From assembly GCF_018309085.1 (NCBI RefSeq), contig NZ_CP070502.1:2170001-2234000 (forward strand): a stretch of 64,000 nucleotides of DNA, given 5' to 3'. The notes below the pieces were generated by a model. The model was not told the DNA's origin. It did not search any database and was given only the letters and a program-made list of their open reading frames with translations. Of this stretch, positions 51,458-60,540 are shown one piece after another. The stretch comes from Sporosarcina sp. Marseille-Q4063 (lineage in GTDB: Bacteria; Bacillota; Bacilli; Bacillales_A; Planococcaceae). The stretch's first letter is position 1. Each line of letters starts with the position of its first letter. The translations under genes and the position numbers were made by a program.

Positions 51458-52081
51458 ATGTACATTCCAAAGCACTTCAAAATCACAAACGTTGATGAGA
51501 TTTCGGGTTTTATTGAAAAAAACGCCTTCGGCACGATTGTCACGACAGAAAAAGGGAGACCGATTGCTACTCACTTGCCTTTCGGGTTGAAGAAAATAGA
51601 TGATGATTACTATATCACTGGCCATATGGCTTATGGGAATCCTCAGTGGAAGACGTTTGAACACTGTGATGATGCGCTTGTCATGTTTCAAGGGCCTCAC
51701 GCATACATTTCCTCTTCTTGGTATGGGCACGAGGAAGTTCCGACGTGGAATTATCAGGCCGTCCATGTGTATGGCAAAGCGAGTATTTTGGAAAAGGATG
51801 AGTTAATAGAAGATTTGACAGTCATGCTGGAAAAATATGAAGAAAATCGTGATGATCCTGTTTTGTGGGATAAACTTTCTCCCGGGCTTTTGGAAAATCA
51901 ATTGAAAGGTATTGTTGGATTCAAGATTAAGGTGAAAGAAATTCAGGCTGCGTATAAGTTGAGTCAGAACCGTAATGAGACGGATTATGTGAATATTATT
52001 GATCAATTGCAAAATGAAGGAAGCCCGGATTCCAAGCGAATTGCGGAAGTGATGAATGAGCGTTTGAAAAGGCGCATGTAA
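51458..52081 (+). CDS. paiB: FMN-binding negative transcriptional regulator PaiB
   Basis: 207 aa. MYIPKHFKITNVDEISGFIE at the N-terminus, then YGNPQWKTF and a flavin-binding split-barrel core FQGPHAYISSSWYGHEEVPT, are typical of PaiB. In B. subtilis paiAB represses sporulation and degradative enzyme genes. 12 bp after paiA; AAGGAGG before ATG. Confidence 0.93.
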   Translation: MYIPKHFKITNVDEISGFIEKNAFGTIVTTEKGRPIATHLPFGLKKIDDDYYITGHMAYGNPQWKTFEHCDDALVMFQGPHAYISSSWYGHEEVPTWNYQAVHVYGKASILEKDELIEDLTVMLEKYEENRDDPVLWDKLSPGLLENQLKGIVGFKIKVKEIQAAYKLSQNRNETDYVNIIDQLQNEGSPDSKRIAEVMNERLKRRM

Positions 52082-52144
52082 GCCTATTTCGGAGGGATTG
52101 TTAGATTGTTTATTGTGCGATTCTTTTGTTGGAGGTGAGCATAT

Positions 52145-52900
52145 TTGAAAAATCATTTAATGATAAGTGGCTTGTTGGAGAAGTTGATAGGGGCCAGCTT
52201 TTCAATATCCATATTTTTTATCATCATGTTTATCGGTAGTGGCTTTAATTTATTTGAATTTCATAATACGGTTACAGTGCCGGCGTTATGGATGATATTC
52301 TTTGGGTATGGAATGATTAGTTCCCTTGTTATTGATGTGATCGGGAAATTCATTCCTACATTTTCTTTTGGTAAGCAGTTATTGCTTTATCTATTGTTTG
52401 GCTATCTCATTTTTGTGGTTTTTATGCCCATCGAGTTTGCGCTGCTGGCTGGAACCGTTGGCGCTTTCTTCTCTTTTCTTTTTTTACTCGGGAAAGAAAT
52501 ACTGAAACCTGCTCGATGGTATAGCTGGCTTGTATTTGTGGTTCCACTTGCTTGCCTAGCGATCATGCCTTTTGACCATACCAGTAAGGTGGGGTGGCAT
52601 GAGGTGGCAGATGATTCATCTGTAGAGGTTACATACGACTATTTTTATGGTGAGCATTTGATTCCCATTCATGGATCGCATGGTGAAAAGATTTACTTCG
52701 TGGTAGATCATCAAATTAGCGATGGCTATGGATATGGCGTTTCTGTTTATAATGAGGATGGCGATTATGCAGGGATGAATGATGAAAGCGGTGATGTCAT
52801 TAGCGTAGAATTTGAAGAGGAATCGATAAAATATATTGCTGTTAGCGTTACAGGTGGAAGACAAAGTGGATTTCAGGTGAAATGGTGGAATGAGGAGTAG
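52145..52900 (+). CDS. Membrane protein with C-terminal extracytoplasmic beta domain, unknown
   Basis: 251 aa. Four to five hydrophobic segments (FSISIFFIIMFIGSGFNLF, ALWMIFFGYGMISSLVIDVI, LLLYLLFGYLIFVVFMPIEF and WLVFVVPLACLAIMPF). After residue 150 comes a soluble part with YFYGEHLIPIHGSHGEKIYF and YNEDGDYAGMNDES. TTG start with GGAGGTGA. No family recognised. Confidence 0.72.
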   Translation: MKNHLMISGLLEKLIGASFSISIFFIIMFIGSGFNLFEFHNTVTVPALWMIFFGYGMISSLVIDVIGKFIPTFSFGKQLLLYLLFGYLIFVVFMPIEFALLAGTVGAFFSFLFLLGKEILKPARWYSWLVFVVPLACLAIMPFDHTSKVGWHEVADDSSVEVTYDYFYGEHLIPIHGSHGEKIYFVVDHQISDGYGYGVSVYNEDGDYAGMNDESGDVISVEFEEESIKYIAVSVTGGRQSGFQVKWWNEE

Positions 52901-53053
52901 CCTGGTAAGCACGAAATGACTTACAAATGTACATCCCTAGCACTATTGCTTATCGTTATTTAAATTTAAACTAACAGACGTGAGTATGTAGCAAAAACCC
53001 GCGCCATTATTACGTATAAGGGCCAGTTCAGTGTCAAGTTCCCTTCATGATTT

Positions 53054-53251
53054 CTAATTAATTTCGTCTTCTAATTCCTTCTCAATTTCATCATCACTAA
53101 CTGGAACAATTTCATCTTTAACCCCATACTTCGATTTTATCAACTGGCCAACCTCTGACTTATCAATCCCGTCCTTTACCGCTGCGAAGATTACTAAGTA
53201 CAAAATAAATAAACCAACAATCCATAGTAAAATAGTTCCCCATACTTCCAT
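53054..53251 (-). CDS. Small membrane protein (DUF6019-like)
   Basis: 65 aa: one membrane helix (WGTILLWIVGLFILYLVIF), then AAVKDGIDKSEVGQLIKSKY and an acidic tail with EKELEDEIN. GGGGGTAG before the ATG. Matches my memory of DUF6019, tentatively. Confidence 0.68.
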   Translation of the reverse strand: MEVWGTILLWIVGLFILYLVIFAAVKDGIDKSEVGQLIKSKYGVKDEIVPVSDDEIEKELEDEIN

Positions 53252-53289
53252 TTGGCTCTACCCCCATTGATTATTTCATTAACCTGGAT

Positions 53290-53820
53290 TTATAACTCAT
53301 GCTCCTGATTTATTACTTCTATTGTCTCCGGAAGACTGATTAAATCAGACTCCGCTATGTGTTGGCTCGAAAGTTTTTCAAAGCCTGATTCAGTTAAATA
53401 CATTAATACATTCTCGCCAAAGTCATGTGAAGTGTATATTGATGCATCGGTTTCATCCAAGATATCAAAATGGAAGAAAGTTGAATTCATTATATGGTCT
53501 TCTTGCATGCTTTTATAGATAAAATCTTTAATTCCATCATTCAAAACAACAGTGAGTAGGATGAGATTATCCTCAGCCTTCCCCTTTATATGATCAGGAT
53601 CTAATATGATTAATTCCTTGATTCCATAGCCTGAATAACCTGTAGTATTTACATCCGTAACATCATCCGGCCAATACTTAAATCTTGCATTTGTGCCTTT
53701 CTCCAGAAAGAAGGTTGTGATTGCGATCCACGCTCGTTTTATTGACTGTTGACGGAACCCATGATCCTTTTCCAACTTTTCAAGGTTGCTTGTGTCCAGT
53801 TTGAAATTGTACAAGGTCAC
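53290..53820 (-). CDS. Unrecognised soluble protein
   Basis: About 176 aa, no membrane segment. Motifs: FRQQSIKRAWIAITTFFLEK, then YWPDDVTDVNTTGYSGYGIK and LMYLTESGFEKLSSQHI. No family named. GTG at 53820 is 4 nt from GAGGAG, and a GTG four codons earlier overlaps the stop of the preceding small membrane gene, so the two genes are coupled either way. Confidence 0.65.
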   Translation of the reverse strand: MTLYNFKLDTSNLEKLEKDHGFRQQSIKRAWIAITTFFLEKGTNARFKYWPDDVTDVNTTGYSGYGIKELIILDPDHIKGKAEDNLILLTVVLNDGIKDFIYKSMQEDHIMNSTFFHFDILDETDASIYTSHDFGENVLMYLTESGFEKLSSQHIAESDLISLPETIEVINQEHEL

Positions 53821-53828
53821 CTTACTCC

Positions 53829-54080
53829 TCACATCCCATATTTTAATATAAGATATATCACTAGTGGAGCTGCAGAAACTATAGTAAGGAAAAACACTCT
53901 TTTTGCGGTGTCTTTACATAGGCTATATAAGCTATTGAATAGATTGACGCAAGCTGGCAGTATTATAGGCATGTAAAAGCTGTTAATAGAAGCAGGGATT
54001 ATTAATAGAAAAATTACAATAACAGTGCCATAATGAATTGTCTTTTTCATGACGGAATCCTTTTCCACCGTTTTATTCAT
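53829..54080 (-). CDS. Small membrane protein, unknown
   Basis: 83 aa with two hydrophobic segments (TVIVIFLLIIPASINSFYM and FLTIVSAAPLVIYLILKYG) and a central loop containing LYSLCKDTAKR. AGGCAGG before ATG. It overlaps the start of the gene at 53290-53820 and is probably one operon with it. Confidence 0.62.
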   Translation of the reverse strand: MNKTVEKDSVMKKTIHYGTVIVIFLLIIPASINSFYMPIILPACVNLFNSLYSLCKDTAKRVFFLTIVSAAPLVIYLILKYGM

Positions 54081-54158
54081 AGAATATACCTGCCTTTCAC
54101 TTCTTGAATAATATTCGACTACAGTGCCTTTTACTCCTTTAAATCCAAGAATTTATAA

Positions 54159-54304
54159 GGTACCTGTGCAAAGTGCAATTATGACAATTCACGACCTCGA
54201 ATAATAATTCAAAGGGATAGCGACAATGTGTTATAAAGTCGATATCCCTTTTTTATTTTATGCAATTGTAGTGAATTAACTGAAGAGTGTCTTGCACAGG
54301 TACC
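54159..54304 (+). mobile_element. GGTACC MITE-like element, copy D
   Basis: 146 bp, ends GGTACCTGTGCAAAG and CTTGCACAGGTACC. The internal block TTATGCAATTGTAGTGAATT is conserved. In the gap between small genes and the LysR gene. Confidence 0.88.
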
Positions 54305-54338
54305 TAAAAAATGTTCGGAAAAAGCACCTCAAAATAGT

Positions 54339-55202
54339 TTAAACCGCTTCGCCGTTGAAGACCTCAATCGTTTCGATGAACTTTTCGATTGTTGAGGTTA
54401 GGTAGGCGTTGGATCTTCTGATGAAGATTGTGTTGATTTCACTGTATTTTTGCGGGAGGGTGTGGCATTGGATGAGTCCTCTTTCCACCAAATGGGTGAC
54501 TGCTGATTTGGGGACGAAAGTGACGCCGAGGCCTACCGTGACGCTGCTTAGAATTGTTTCTAATGTGCCGAATTCCATTACTTTTTGTGGTTTGACGTTT
54601 TGATCTTTGTACCATCTTTCTAACCTTGCCCTGTAACCGCATCCTTCGCTAAAGCATAGGAATGGCTCGTTTTTCAGTTCGGCAAGCGAGGTTTCTTTCG
54701 TGTCGGATATTAAGACGAGTTCTTCTTTAAAAACGTCGTGTGCGACTAGGTCAGGATGCAGTTCTGTTTCCGTGACGAAGGCGCCGTCTAGTTTATGATT
54801 CAAAACATCTGCCTGCAACTTTTCAGTAACGCCGGAGAACAGCGATAGATCTACATCTTGATACTTTTTATTGTAGGCGGAGAGAATATGCGGTAGATGG
54901 ATGACGGTTTCTACGGTGCCGATTTCCAGTTTTCCAGCCGGTTCTTCTCTACTCTGAATTACTTTCTTCATTTCATTGGTCAACGACAATATCTTTTCGC
55001 TGTAGACCATTAGTTTTTTGCCTTCGGGCGTTAATGTCATCCCACGGTTGTGTCGGTTAAACAAAGGAGTATTCAGCTCGACTTCGAGTTTTTGGATTCT
55101 GGCTGTTACGTTTGATTGGACATAGCTTAACTCTCTTGCCGCAGCTGAAATCGTCCCTTTTTCCGCGACCATTTGAAATATCTCCAAGTCTTTAAATTCC
55201 AT
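54339..55202 (-). CDS. LysR-type transcriptional regulator
   Basis: 287 aa. The N-terminal HTH is seen in GTISAAARELSYVQSNVTAR followed by IQKLEVELNTPLFNRH. The effector domain has LEIGTVETVIHLPHILSAY and FLCFSEGCGYRARLERWYK, close to cysteine-rich members such as YtlI/CysL-like groups but not assignable. GGGAG precedes ATG. Divergent from an EamA exporter that it probably controls. Confidence 0.92.
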   Translation of the reverse strand: MEFKDLEIFQMVAEKGTISAAARELSYVQSNVTARIQKLEVELNTPLFNRHNRGMTLTPEGKKLMVYSEKILSLTNEMKKVIQSREEPAGKLEIGTVETVIHLPHILSAYNKKYQDVDLSLFSGVTEKLQADVLNHKLDGAFVTETELHPDLVAHDVFKEELVLISDTKETSLAELKNEPFLCFSEGCGYRARLERWYKDQNVKPQKVMEFGTLETILSSVTVGLGVTFVPKSAVTHLVERGLIQCHTLPQKYSEINTIFIRRSNAYLTSTIEKFIETIEVFNGEAV

Positions 55203-55244
55203 CTTTTTCGACTCCCTTTACTAGTTACCTTTATGGTATCACAA

Positions 55245-55267
55245 ATAATGATAGCCATCATCATTAT
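55245..55267. promoter_or_regulatory. Inverted repeat between LysR and EamA genes
   Basis: ATAATGAT-N7-ATCATTAT, perfect 8-bp arms, lies in the 100-bp divergent promoter region. It has the form of a LysR-type binding site (T-N11-A type). Confidence 0.65.
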
Positions 55268-55320
55268 CGTTCGTTTTACATGATGTCTATTTTGGTGTCT
55301 AATTGAATACAGAGATAGAG

Positions 55321-56334
55321 ATGAAGGAGACTTGGGATTCATTGAAAAACAAAGTTTTGTGGGGGGCTTTCTTGTGTTTTATAGCAAGCGCGTCCTGGGG
55401 CGCTATGTTTCCGGTTGCGAATCACGCGTTCAATTATATCGATCCGTTTTATTTCACGATTTTTCGTTACCTATCAGTTACAGTGATATTGGTTGTTCTT
55501 CTCTTATGGAAAGAAGGGACACAGGCTTTTCGTTTTGAAGGAAAAGGATTATCCTTGTTGTTCTTTGGGACGATGGCTTTTACCGTTTATAATTTGCTGA
55601 TTTTCTGGGGGCAAGATTTACTTGGCGGACCTGGCGTCATGATTGCATCGATCAATGAAGCTTTGATGCCGATGATTTCCATTGTTATCGTTTGGCTGCT
55701 CAGTAGAAATCGACCACATGGGGTTACGCTATTCTTTGTATTCACCGCATTTGTCGGTGTATCGCTCGTCATCACCAAAGGGGACTTCGGAACGTTCCTA
55801 ACTGCTACGAGTGACATTATTCCTTCGTTACTTATCTTTATTGCGGTCGTCGGCTGGGTAGTTTACACGATGGGCGGCAGTAAGTTTAGCGAAGACGGCT
55901 GGTCTGCACTACGTTTTTCAACGTTAAGTTGTTTGCTTGGAACGGCTGTAGCCACAATTGTCACGATTTTTTGTACGTATATCGGTTATGTTTCCGTGCC
56001 AACAATGGAAACAATCAAAACCGTCAGCCCGCATATCGCATTCATGGCGATTTTTCCAGGGCTCATTGCATTGCTTGGATGGAATATTGGCGTGGGGATT
56101 CTGACTCCATTAAACGCGCTGTTGTTCATTAACTTTGTACCTGTGACAACGCTAGTCGTTTCATTCTTCCAAGGAACTCAATTGACAACTTATGATTATA
56201 TCGGAACTGCATTCATTATATTTTCGTTGATTGCCAATAATATATTCATCAGAATGCGCGAGAATAATACAACACCTCAAGTTCTGAGAAGAAGGTTGCG
56301 CGAAGTTCTTTCTTTATTGCAGAATCAGGGTTGA
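55321..56334 (+). CDS. EamA-family drug/metabolite exporter
   Basis: 337 aa, ten membrane helices. The N-terminal EamA repeat begins FIASASWGAMFPVANHAF. The second repeat contains LIALLGWNIGVGILTPLNAL and FQGTQLTTYDYIGTAFI. It is likely a proton-coupled exporter for metabolites or amino acids. The start is uncertain: ATG at 55321 has no site, while AAGGAG lies 12 nt before a TTG at 55342. Regulated presumably by the divergent LysR protein. Confidence 0.88.
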   Translation: MKETWDSLKNKVLWGAFLCFIASASWGAMFPVANHAFNYIDPFYFTIFRYLSVTVILVVLLLWKEGTQAFRFEGKGLSLLFFGTMAFTVYNLLIFWGQDLLGGPGVMIASINEALMPMISIVIVWLLSRNRPHGVTLFFVFTAFVGVSLVITKGDFGTFLTATSDIIPSLLIFIAVVGWVVYTMGGSKFSEDGWSALRFSTLSCLLGTAVATIVTIFCTYIGYVSVPTMETIKTVSPHIAFMAIFPGLIALLGWNIGVGILTPLNALLFINFVPVTTLVVSFFQGTQLTTYDYIGTAFIIFSLIANNIFIRMRENNTTPQVLRRRLREVLSLLQNQG

Positions 56335-56342
56335 TCGAATAA

Positions 56343-56390
56343 TAAAAGCATCTTCACCCGCGAATTGAGATTCGTGAGGAAGATGCTTTT
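56343..56390 (+). terminator. Terminator of EamA gene
   Basis: AAAAGCATCTTC / GAAGATGCTTTT perfect 12-bp stem. Confidence 0.88.
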
Positions 56391-56412
56391 TAGATTAAAA
56401 TTACTTTTGTTA

Positions 56413-56447
56413 GGTACCTGTGCAAGAAACTATTTTGACAATACACA
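56413..56447 (-). mobile_element. Partial end of the GGTACC element next to copy E
   Basis: GGTACCTGTGCAAGAAACTA, then TTTTGACAATACACA, the right end of the family in inverted orientation, directly before a second, complete copy. A truncated or tandem insertion. Confidence 0.8.
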
Positions 56448-56453
56448 ATGCTA

Positions 56454-56599
56454 GGTACCTGTGCAAGAAACTATTTGGACAATACACTACAATTGCATAA
56501 TGTCGAAATCATAGGTCGACTATATAACGGTTTGTATATATTCTCCCGAGTTTTTATCCAAGGTGGTGAATTGTCATAAATCAACCACGCACAGGTACC
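56454..56599 (-). mobile_element. GGTACC MITE-like element, copy E (inverted)
   Basis: 146 bp, in opposite orientation to copies A-D. Its left end on the plus strand is GGTACCTGTGCAAG and its right end CGCACAGGTACC. It abuts the stop codon of the exchanger gene without a spare base. Confidence 0.88.
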
Positions 56600-57562
56600 C
56601 TAGTTACGGAGTATGATGTAAACCATGTACACAATATATGAGATTGCAAGGAATATTCCTTCTCGCCTTCCAATTGTCAAACGCGTCAGGGCAAAAATAA
56701 GTACGACAATCGTATAGACAATAAGGATGGTGATGTCTGTAAATAATGAACTGTTTACACGGATTGGTGATATGGTTGCGGATGCCCCAAGCACAAATAA
56801 AATATTGAAAATGTTACTACCAATAATATTACCTAGTGCAATTTCACTCTCTTTTTTCCATGCAGCAACCGCTGACGTCACCAGTTCTGGTAAGGATGTA
56901 CCGACAGCAACAATTGTCAATCCAACAAGAGCTTCACTCATTCCTAGGGAGAGGGCAATTTCTGTACTGTTTTTAACAACAAGGTCGCCTCCGAAAACAA
57001 TGGCTGCAAGTCCACCTAAAGTAAAAGCTCCGTTTTTTACCCGGTTTTTATCTTTTTCTTCTATCTTGGATGGCTGCTCCCCAAAATCATTTCGACTTTT
57101 ACGAGCCAGCTCGAAAATATAATATAGGAATACGGCAAAGATTAACAAAAGTATGATTCCATCGCTACGGGTTAGCATGTTATCAGAGAAATCCTGCAAA
57201 AAGATATCCGCCATCAACACAAGAAGAGTGATGCTAGCCAAAAAAGAAAAAGGGATTTCTTTACGTATGGTCTGACTTTTTACGATTAGAGGTGCGATAA
57301 ATGCAGTCACACCTAGCACAAAAAGCGTATTGAATAAGTTGCTTCCCACAACATTTCCAAGTGATACATCATCGTTTCCATTTAACGCCGCAATAATACT
57401 GACCGTCGCTTCAGGCGAACTAGTCCCAAACGACACGATTGTCAGCCCCACTAGAATGGGTGGTACACGGAGGAGCGCCGAAATAGCAGATGCACCTTTG
57501 ACAAAATAATCGGCTCCTATTATAAGCAACGCGAAGCCTACCAGTAATAATAGATAAGTCAT
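56600..57562 (-). CDS. Calcium/sodium antiporter (CaCA family, YrbG-like)
   Basis: 320 aa, ten to eleven membrane helices. Both alpha-repeats are seen: FGTSSPEATVSIIAALNGND near residue 45 and VGTSLPELVTSAVAAWKKES near residue 205, with the ion-binding glutamates. AAGGAG 6-8 nt from ATG. The stop TAG is directly against the end of MITE copy E, so the element lies just past the coding frame. Confidence 0.92.
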   Translation of the reverse strand: MTYLLLLVGFALLIIGADYFVKGASAISALLRVPPILVGLTIVSFGTSSPEATVSIIAALNGNDDVSLGNVVGSNLFNTLFVLGVTAFIAPLIVKSQTIRKEIPFSFLASITLLVLMADIFLQDFSDNMLTRSDGIILLLIFAVFLYYIFELARKSRNDFGEQPSKIEEKDKNRVKNGAFTLGGLAAIVFGGDLVVKNSTEIALSLGMSEALVGLTIVAVGTSLPELVTSAVAAWKKESEIALGNIIGSNIFNILFVLGASATISPIRVNSSLFTDITILIVYTIVVLIFALTRLTIGRREGIFLAISYIVYMVYIILRN

Positions 57563-57954
57563 TGTGAACTCCTTTTTTTTGTAATTGTAACAAATCGACA
57601 ACGGCTACGCGAATTTAAGCTTATCAAGTAAATTTATTTGCACTTGGTAAAAGGGGGAGTTCGCGTATGACTAAATTTCGAAAAGAGCCCGATTCTATGT
57701 TGACATTAAAATAACACCTTACAATAATTATTGAAAGGTGTTATTTCGTCTCTCGATTCAATTGTTAAAACCAATGCGATTGGTTTACGAACGTTTAAAT
57801 ATAGGCATTTTAAAGACCGCTAATCCGTATGCGAATTAAGAAGTCTTTTTTGTGTTTTAGTTTAGATTTTGTACCATTGAACTGAACGGGTTATCTGCAA
57901 TTGGAAAGAGCTGTCAAAACAGCTCATGGGCTTTTTAAACACAATAGAAGTTAT
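57563..57954. other. 392-bp gap with two hairpins, no gene
   Basis: AAATAACACCTT / AAGGTGTTATTT (57709-57746) is a stem with T's on the minus side, and GAGCTGT-CAAA-ACAGCTC (57908-57925) has CTTTTT downstream. No frame with a ribosome-binding site was found. The first stem could serve a lost minus-strand gene. Confidence 0.5.
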
Positions 57955-58146
57955 CTATCTACCTTTACCTTGGTACAGTTTATCGGCCCTAAAAACACTA
58001 ACCATTAGAATTACAAAAGATATAACGATGAAAAAAACCCAGTAACTATTATCTTTCATCGCAAGCCCTATCCCAATAATACTCAATACTATAGCTGAAA
58101 TAAATCCTGACATCGCTTTTGCATCTTTCAACAATGTATAATTCAT
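57955..58146 (-). CDS. Small two-helix membrane protein
   Basis: 63 aa (MNYTLLKDAKAMSGFISAIV..., then WVFFIVISFVILMVSVFRA and a basic end). AAAGGAG 5-6 nt before the chosen ATG. 40 bp after the CoA-transferase stop, so it may be in the same operon. Unknown function. Confidence 0.68.
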   Translation of the reverse strand: MNYTLLKDAKAMSGFISAIVLSIIGIGLAMKDNSYWVFFIVISFVILMVSVFRADKLYQGKGR

Positions 58147-58185
58147 TATTTCTCCTTTCATCCCGTATTTAATTTGCAAGTACGA

Positions 58186-59328
58186 TTAGCACAAAACCCC
58201 ATTATCAAGTAACTCTACAATTTGCTCTTTCGTATAGCCATGCGCCAACAAAACTTCTTCAGTATGCTCCCCCAGCTGAGGACCAATATGAGTGTAAACC
58301 GGTTTTTTCGATGAAAATTTAAGTGGTGTGGCAATTTGCTTTTGCTCACCACCGACTGAATCCGACACTTCGATAATCATTCCCCGAGCCTTGAGTTGCG
58401 GATGTTCACATGCTTCCGCAAATGTTAAAACCGGTTCCACGCATCCTTCAAAGTCATCATTGAAAACTTCTAACCATTCATCAAAGTCTTTCTCTAAGAA
58501 TGTCGCTTTGACTTCTTCTTTAAATCGCTGCTGATCAGCCCGTTTCTCGCTCATCGCAAACCCTATTAAATCCGGTTTTTGCAAAGCCTCACAAAGCAAC
58601 ATTCTAAATTGCGGCTCCAAGCTTCCGACCGAAAAGTAACGACCATCTTTTGTTTCATAATAATCATAGAAAGTACCGCCGTTCAGGAGCAATTCCTCCG
58701 GCTTTGGTTCCACGCCGTTGACAAGATAATCAGGGCCAAACATTGCATTCATCGCGAAAGATGCGTCGGTCATGCTGATATCAACATGCTGCCCTTCCCC
58801 GGTTTTTTCCCGGTGGAGCGCCGCCGCTAGAATCCCAACGACAGCATGCATTGATCCACCTGCGATGTCCGCAACTTGAATGCCCATTGTTGTTGGTTTT
58901 TCGTCTTTTCTTCTGGAGTAATCAAGCATTCCAGATAACGCTAAGTAATTATTGTCATGACCTGGTCGATTTTGATAAGGTCCCGATTGGCCATATCCGG
59001 TCAGCGAACAATAAATCAGTCGCGGATTCACTTGTTTCATTGATTCGTAATCGAGCCCTAATCGCTCCATCACGCCAGGTCGAAATTGTTCGATGACAAT
59101 GTCGTAATCGAGCACCAGTTTCTTAACGACTTCAATCGATTCCTTCTTTTTCAAATCCAATGCGATAGAGCTTTTGGAACGATTCAAATGTTGATGCGTC
59201 GCTTGCATGCCGCTGAGTAAATCGGGTCTTGTCGACGACTCCACTTTCAGAACATCAGCGCCCATGTCCGCGAACATCATCGTTGCGTAAGGGCCTGGTA
59301 GTAACGTTGAAAAGTCTAATACTTTCAT
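58186..59328 (-). CDS. Class III (CaiB/BaiF) CoA-transferase
   Basis: 380 aa from the ATG. Family motifs: MKVLDFSTLLPGPYATMMF, YDIVIEQFRPGVMERLGLDY, YGQSGPYQNRPGHDNNYLAL with the catalytic aspartate in GHDN, and the C-terminal FAEACEHPQLKARGM. It moves CoA between carboxylic acids. The ATG lacks a spaced site. In frame upstream, GGGGAG is followed nine bases later by ATC (59344-59346) giving IGILQGMKVLDF, the usual N-terminus, so ATC may be the true start. It follows thiolase and SDR genes in one operon. Confidence 0.93.
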   Translation of the reverse strand: MKVLDFSTLLPGPYATMMFADMGADVLKVESSTRPDLLSGMQATHQHLNRSKSSIALDLKKKESIEVVKKLVLDYDIVIEQFRPGVMERLGLDYESMKQVNPRLIYCSLTGYGQSGPYQNRPGHDNNYLALSGMLDYSRRKDEKPTTMGIQVADIAGGSMHAVVGILAAALHREKTGEGQHVDISMTDASFAMNAMFGPDYLVNGVEPKPEELLLNGGTFYDYYETKDGRYFSVGSLEPQFRMLLCEALQKPDLIGFAMSEKRADQQRFKEEVKATFLEKDFDEWLEVFNDDFEGCVEPVLTFAEACEHPQLKARGMIIEVSDSVGGEQKQIATPLKFSSKKPVYTHIGPQLGEHTEEVLLAHGYTKEQIVELLDNGVLC

Positions 59329-59352
59329 GCCTTGTAAAATACCGATTGCAAG

Positions 59353-60507
59353 TCACTCCCCTATCCGTTCGATTATCGTCGCGTTCGCCATGCCCATGCC
59401 TTCGCAAATGGCGAGTAATCCGTAGCGGCCGCCTGTGCGCTCTAATCGGTTCATGAGTGTGACTAATAGTTTCGTGCCGGTTGCACCGAGCGGATGACCT
59501 AGCGCGATGGCTCCCCCGCCTGTATTGAGTTTGTCGGGATCTGCGCCGATGTCTTTCAACCAAGCGAGCGGTACTTGAGCAAATGCTTCATTTACTTCGT
59601 ACGTGTCCATATCGTCGATCGTCAGACCTGCTTTTTCCAACACTTTTCGCGTGGCTTCAATCGGGCCAGTCAACATGAGCGTCGGATCGGATCCAACAAC
59701 GCTTCTTGCCACGATTCTAGCTTTCGGTTTCAAGCCAAGTTCGTCTGCTTTTTCACGTGACATGAGCAGGACTGCTGATGCGCCGTCACTCATTTGGCTC
59801 GCGTTACCTGCAGTGATGACGCCATTTTCGTCGAATACAGGGTTTAATTCGCCTAGAACTTCCACTGTGGAACCCTGTCTTGGACCTTCGTCGACTAAAA
59901 CGGTTTTTACGGTTCCGTCTTCTTGCTCAACATCGACTGGCATAATTTCATTTTCGAAATGCCCTTCATTTATCGCATGAAACGCTTTTGTATGACTATC
60001 CGCCGAGTAACGATCCAAATCTTCCCGTGAAAATCCCCATTTTTCAACCATGCGTTCTGAGGACAAGCCTTGATTGATAATCTCGTATTTTTCCGTTAGC
60101 TTAGGACTCGGCTTCGTGCCTTTCATCGTCGACAACATCGGCACGCGCGTCATGTTTTCCACGCCGCCCGCGATGACGATATCCATATCTCCCGAAGCAA
60201 TCGCTTGAGCTGCGAAATGGACCGCTTGTTGGCTCGATCCGCATTGACGGTCGATCGTGACGCCCGGGACATGAATCGGGAATCCGGCAATCAGCGCCGC
60301 GGTTCTCGCGATATTGCTTCCCTGTTCGCCCATTTGCGTCACGCAACCTAAAATGACATCCTCCACATCACCTTTATCAATTCCAGCGCGCGCAACGAGC
60401 CCGTCAAGCACGACAGCCGCCAGTTCATCCGGCCTGTATCCTGCGAACATTCCTTTTCTTCGTCCAACTGCCGTGCGAACCCCTTCTACAATTACAACTT
60501 CAGTCAT
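59353..60507 (-). CDS. Thiolase (acetyl-CoA acyltransferase)
   Basis: 384 aa. The nucleophilic cysteine is in VTIDRQCGSSQQAVHFA near residue 85, the catalytic histidine in GGGAIALGHPLGATG and the second cysteine in LLAICEGMGMAN near the C-terminus. It cleaves 3-ketoacyl-CoA or condenses acetyl-CoA. Start chosen behind AAGGGGTGG; an earlier in-frame GTG overlaps that site. Middle gene of the SDR-thiolase-CoA-transferase operon, with close spacing to both. Confidence 0.95.
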   Translation of the reverse strand: MTEVVIVEGVRTAVGRRKGMFAGYRPDELAAVVLDGLVARAGIDKGDVEDVILGCVTQMGEQGSNIARTAALIAGFPIHVPGVTIDRQCGSSQQAVHFAAQAIASGDMDIVIAGGVENMTRVPMLSTMKGTKPSPKLTEKYEIINQGLSSERMVEKWGFSREDLDRYSADSHTKAFHAINEGHFENEIMPVDVEQEDGTVKTVLVDEGPRQGSTVEVLGELNPVFDENGVITAGNASQMSDGASAVLLMSREKADELGLKPKARIVARSVVGSDPTLMLTGPIEATRKVLEKAGLTIDDMDTYEVNEAFAQVPLAWLKDIGADPDKLNTGGGAIALGHPLGATGTKLLVTLMNRLERTGGRYGLLAICEGMGMANATIIERIGE

Positions 60508-60540
60508 TTTACGTTCCACCCCTTTTTATAATTAAACCCT

